Below, one piece after another: positions 32,346 through 33,125 of a stretch of 33,125 nucleotides of DNA (its first letter is position 1; each line of letters opens with the position of its first letter). Origin of the DNA: Neocallimastix lanati (nom. inval.) (taxonomy: Eukaryota; Neocallimastigomycota; Neocallimastigomycetes; Neocallimastigales; Neocallimastigaceae); assembly GCA_016946835.1 (NCBI GenBank), contig JACVTC010000392.1, forward strand, positions 1 to 33,125, written 5' to 3'. The notes under the pieces are model-generated. The model saw nothing but the letters and a program-made list of their open reading frames with translations. It was not told where the DNA came from and did not search any database. Both the position numbers and the translations under genes were made by a program.

Positions 32346-33125
32346 AATAAAAATAAATTAAATAATGATTATTTAAATAATGATTATAATAAATAATAGT
32401 TATAATAATATATAAAAGGATAAATAAACTTCGTATATTTAACCCTTAATTTATTAATAATTAAAAAAATCAACCCTTTTAAATTATTATTATTATTATT
32501 TATTATTATTTATTATATATTATTATTATTATTTATATTATTTATTATTATTATTTATTGTTTTACTATTATTTATTTTTATTATTATTCAGTAGTTAAC
32601 CACATTTTGAATAAAAATTTATATATTTATGTATAATTTCTATAAAAAATAATTATTAAAATTAAACTTTTTATAAACAATATTTATAATTAAAAATATC
32701 ACGTGTTAATATTTACATTTCATAAATATATGTAATTTACATATATATAGTAAATTCAAAGTCAAACTGAATAGGATTGTAATGCTATTAATTTAACGAT
32801 TATATTTATATACTGATTTAATTCTGTTTATAGTTATCAAAATATAGTAGAATTGGTTGTTTATCAAAACTAAAAATGTTAAATGCATAATGATATTATT
32901 CTTAATTATTTATATTATTTTATTTATTTATTTATATTTATATTATTTATTTATTTATTAAAATTTGTTTATTAAATTTTATTTTATTTTATTTTATTTT
33001 TTTGATTAAAGTTTTTTTTATTTTTATATTTTAATTTTTTTAATATTTGATCAATTTATTTATTATTATTATATTAAAATCTTATTCTTTATATTAAAAG
33101 TTTTTATATAAAAATCTTTTTTTTT
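32346..33125. other. AT-rich spacer, no gene seen
   Basis: The stretch has a TTA array (32485-32590), mixed A/T sequence with CACGTG at 32700-32705, and TTTA/TTTTA repeats near the right end. I see no open frame of interest. Confidence 0.65.

Noticed and set aside
1-33125. tRNA or rRNA genes
   Set aside because: I looked for GTTCRAATC-type T-loop words and paired acceptor stems in the mixed-composition patches and found none convincing; a covariance scan could still find one.

Overview
This is an extremely AT-rich eukaryotic segment, dominated by homopolymer runs, tri- to heptanucleotide arrays and minisatellites, with a few compact coding islands. One spliced gene (GTAAGT donor, TAG acceptor), LTR retrotransposons, a FLYWCH/MULE transposase remnant and very long poly(A)/poly(T) tracts fit a lower fungus. 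My best guess is an anaerobic gut fungus (Neocallimastigomycota). A dictyostelid-like AT-rich genome is the main alternative. This is inference from composition, codon style and element content; no marker gene settles it.

Layout: 1-3369 is AT-rich spacer with tetra/hexanucleotide arrays and an 18-bp minisatellite. 3375-8592 is a full-length Ty1/copia retrotransposon with 332-bp LTRs that differ at one base by eye and a perfect 5-bp target duplication (GTTTC). Its polyprotein is cut once, by a frame change at an A7 run inside integrase. 8748-9880 is a large TTATTTA-type array carrying a 272-bp internal duplication. 10360-10857 encodes a small secreted cysteine-containing protein of unknown family. 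10858-14165 is spacer with a 41-bp repeat, a hexanucleotide repeat, a small structured island (12533-12668) and an AAAAT minisatellite.

14166-21632 is a transposon graveyard. The FLYWCH N-terminus of a MULE transposase (14166-14670) and its C-terminal half (20944-21632) lie on the plus strand. Between them are a plus-strand gag-like pseudogene (15272-16325) and, tail to tail with it, a decayed minus-strand Ty3/gypsy-type element (16313-20933). The same minisatellite family flanks this block on both sides in opposite orientation.

22100-27900 is AT-rich spacer and arrays. 27933-28982 (minus) is a two-exon gene for a 263-residue protein whose central hydrophobic hairpin, proline knot and amphipathic flanks resemble oleosin or promethin/LDAF1 lipid-droplet proteins. 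29000-33125 is again low complexity, broken by a GC-richer, foldable island at about 31850-32052.

The two apparent host genes (10360 and 27933) are not obviously linked in function. Everything else with coding signal is mobile-element derived. I found no tRNA, rRNA or CRISPR array.
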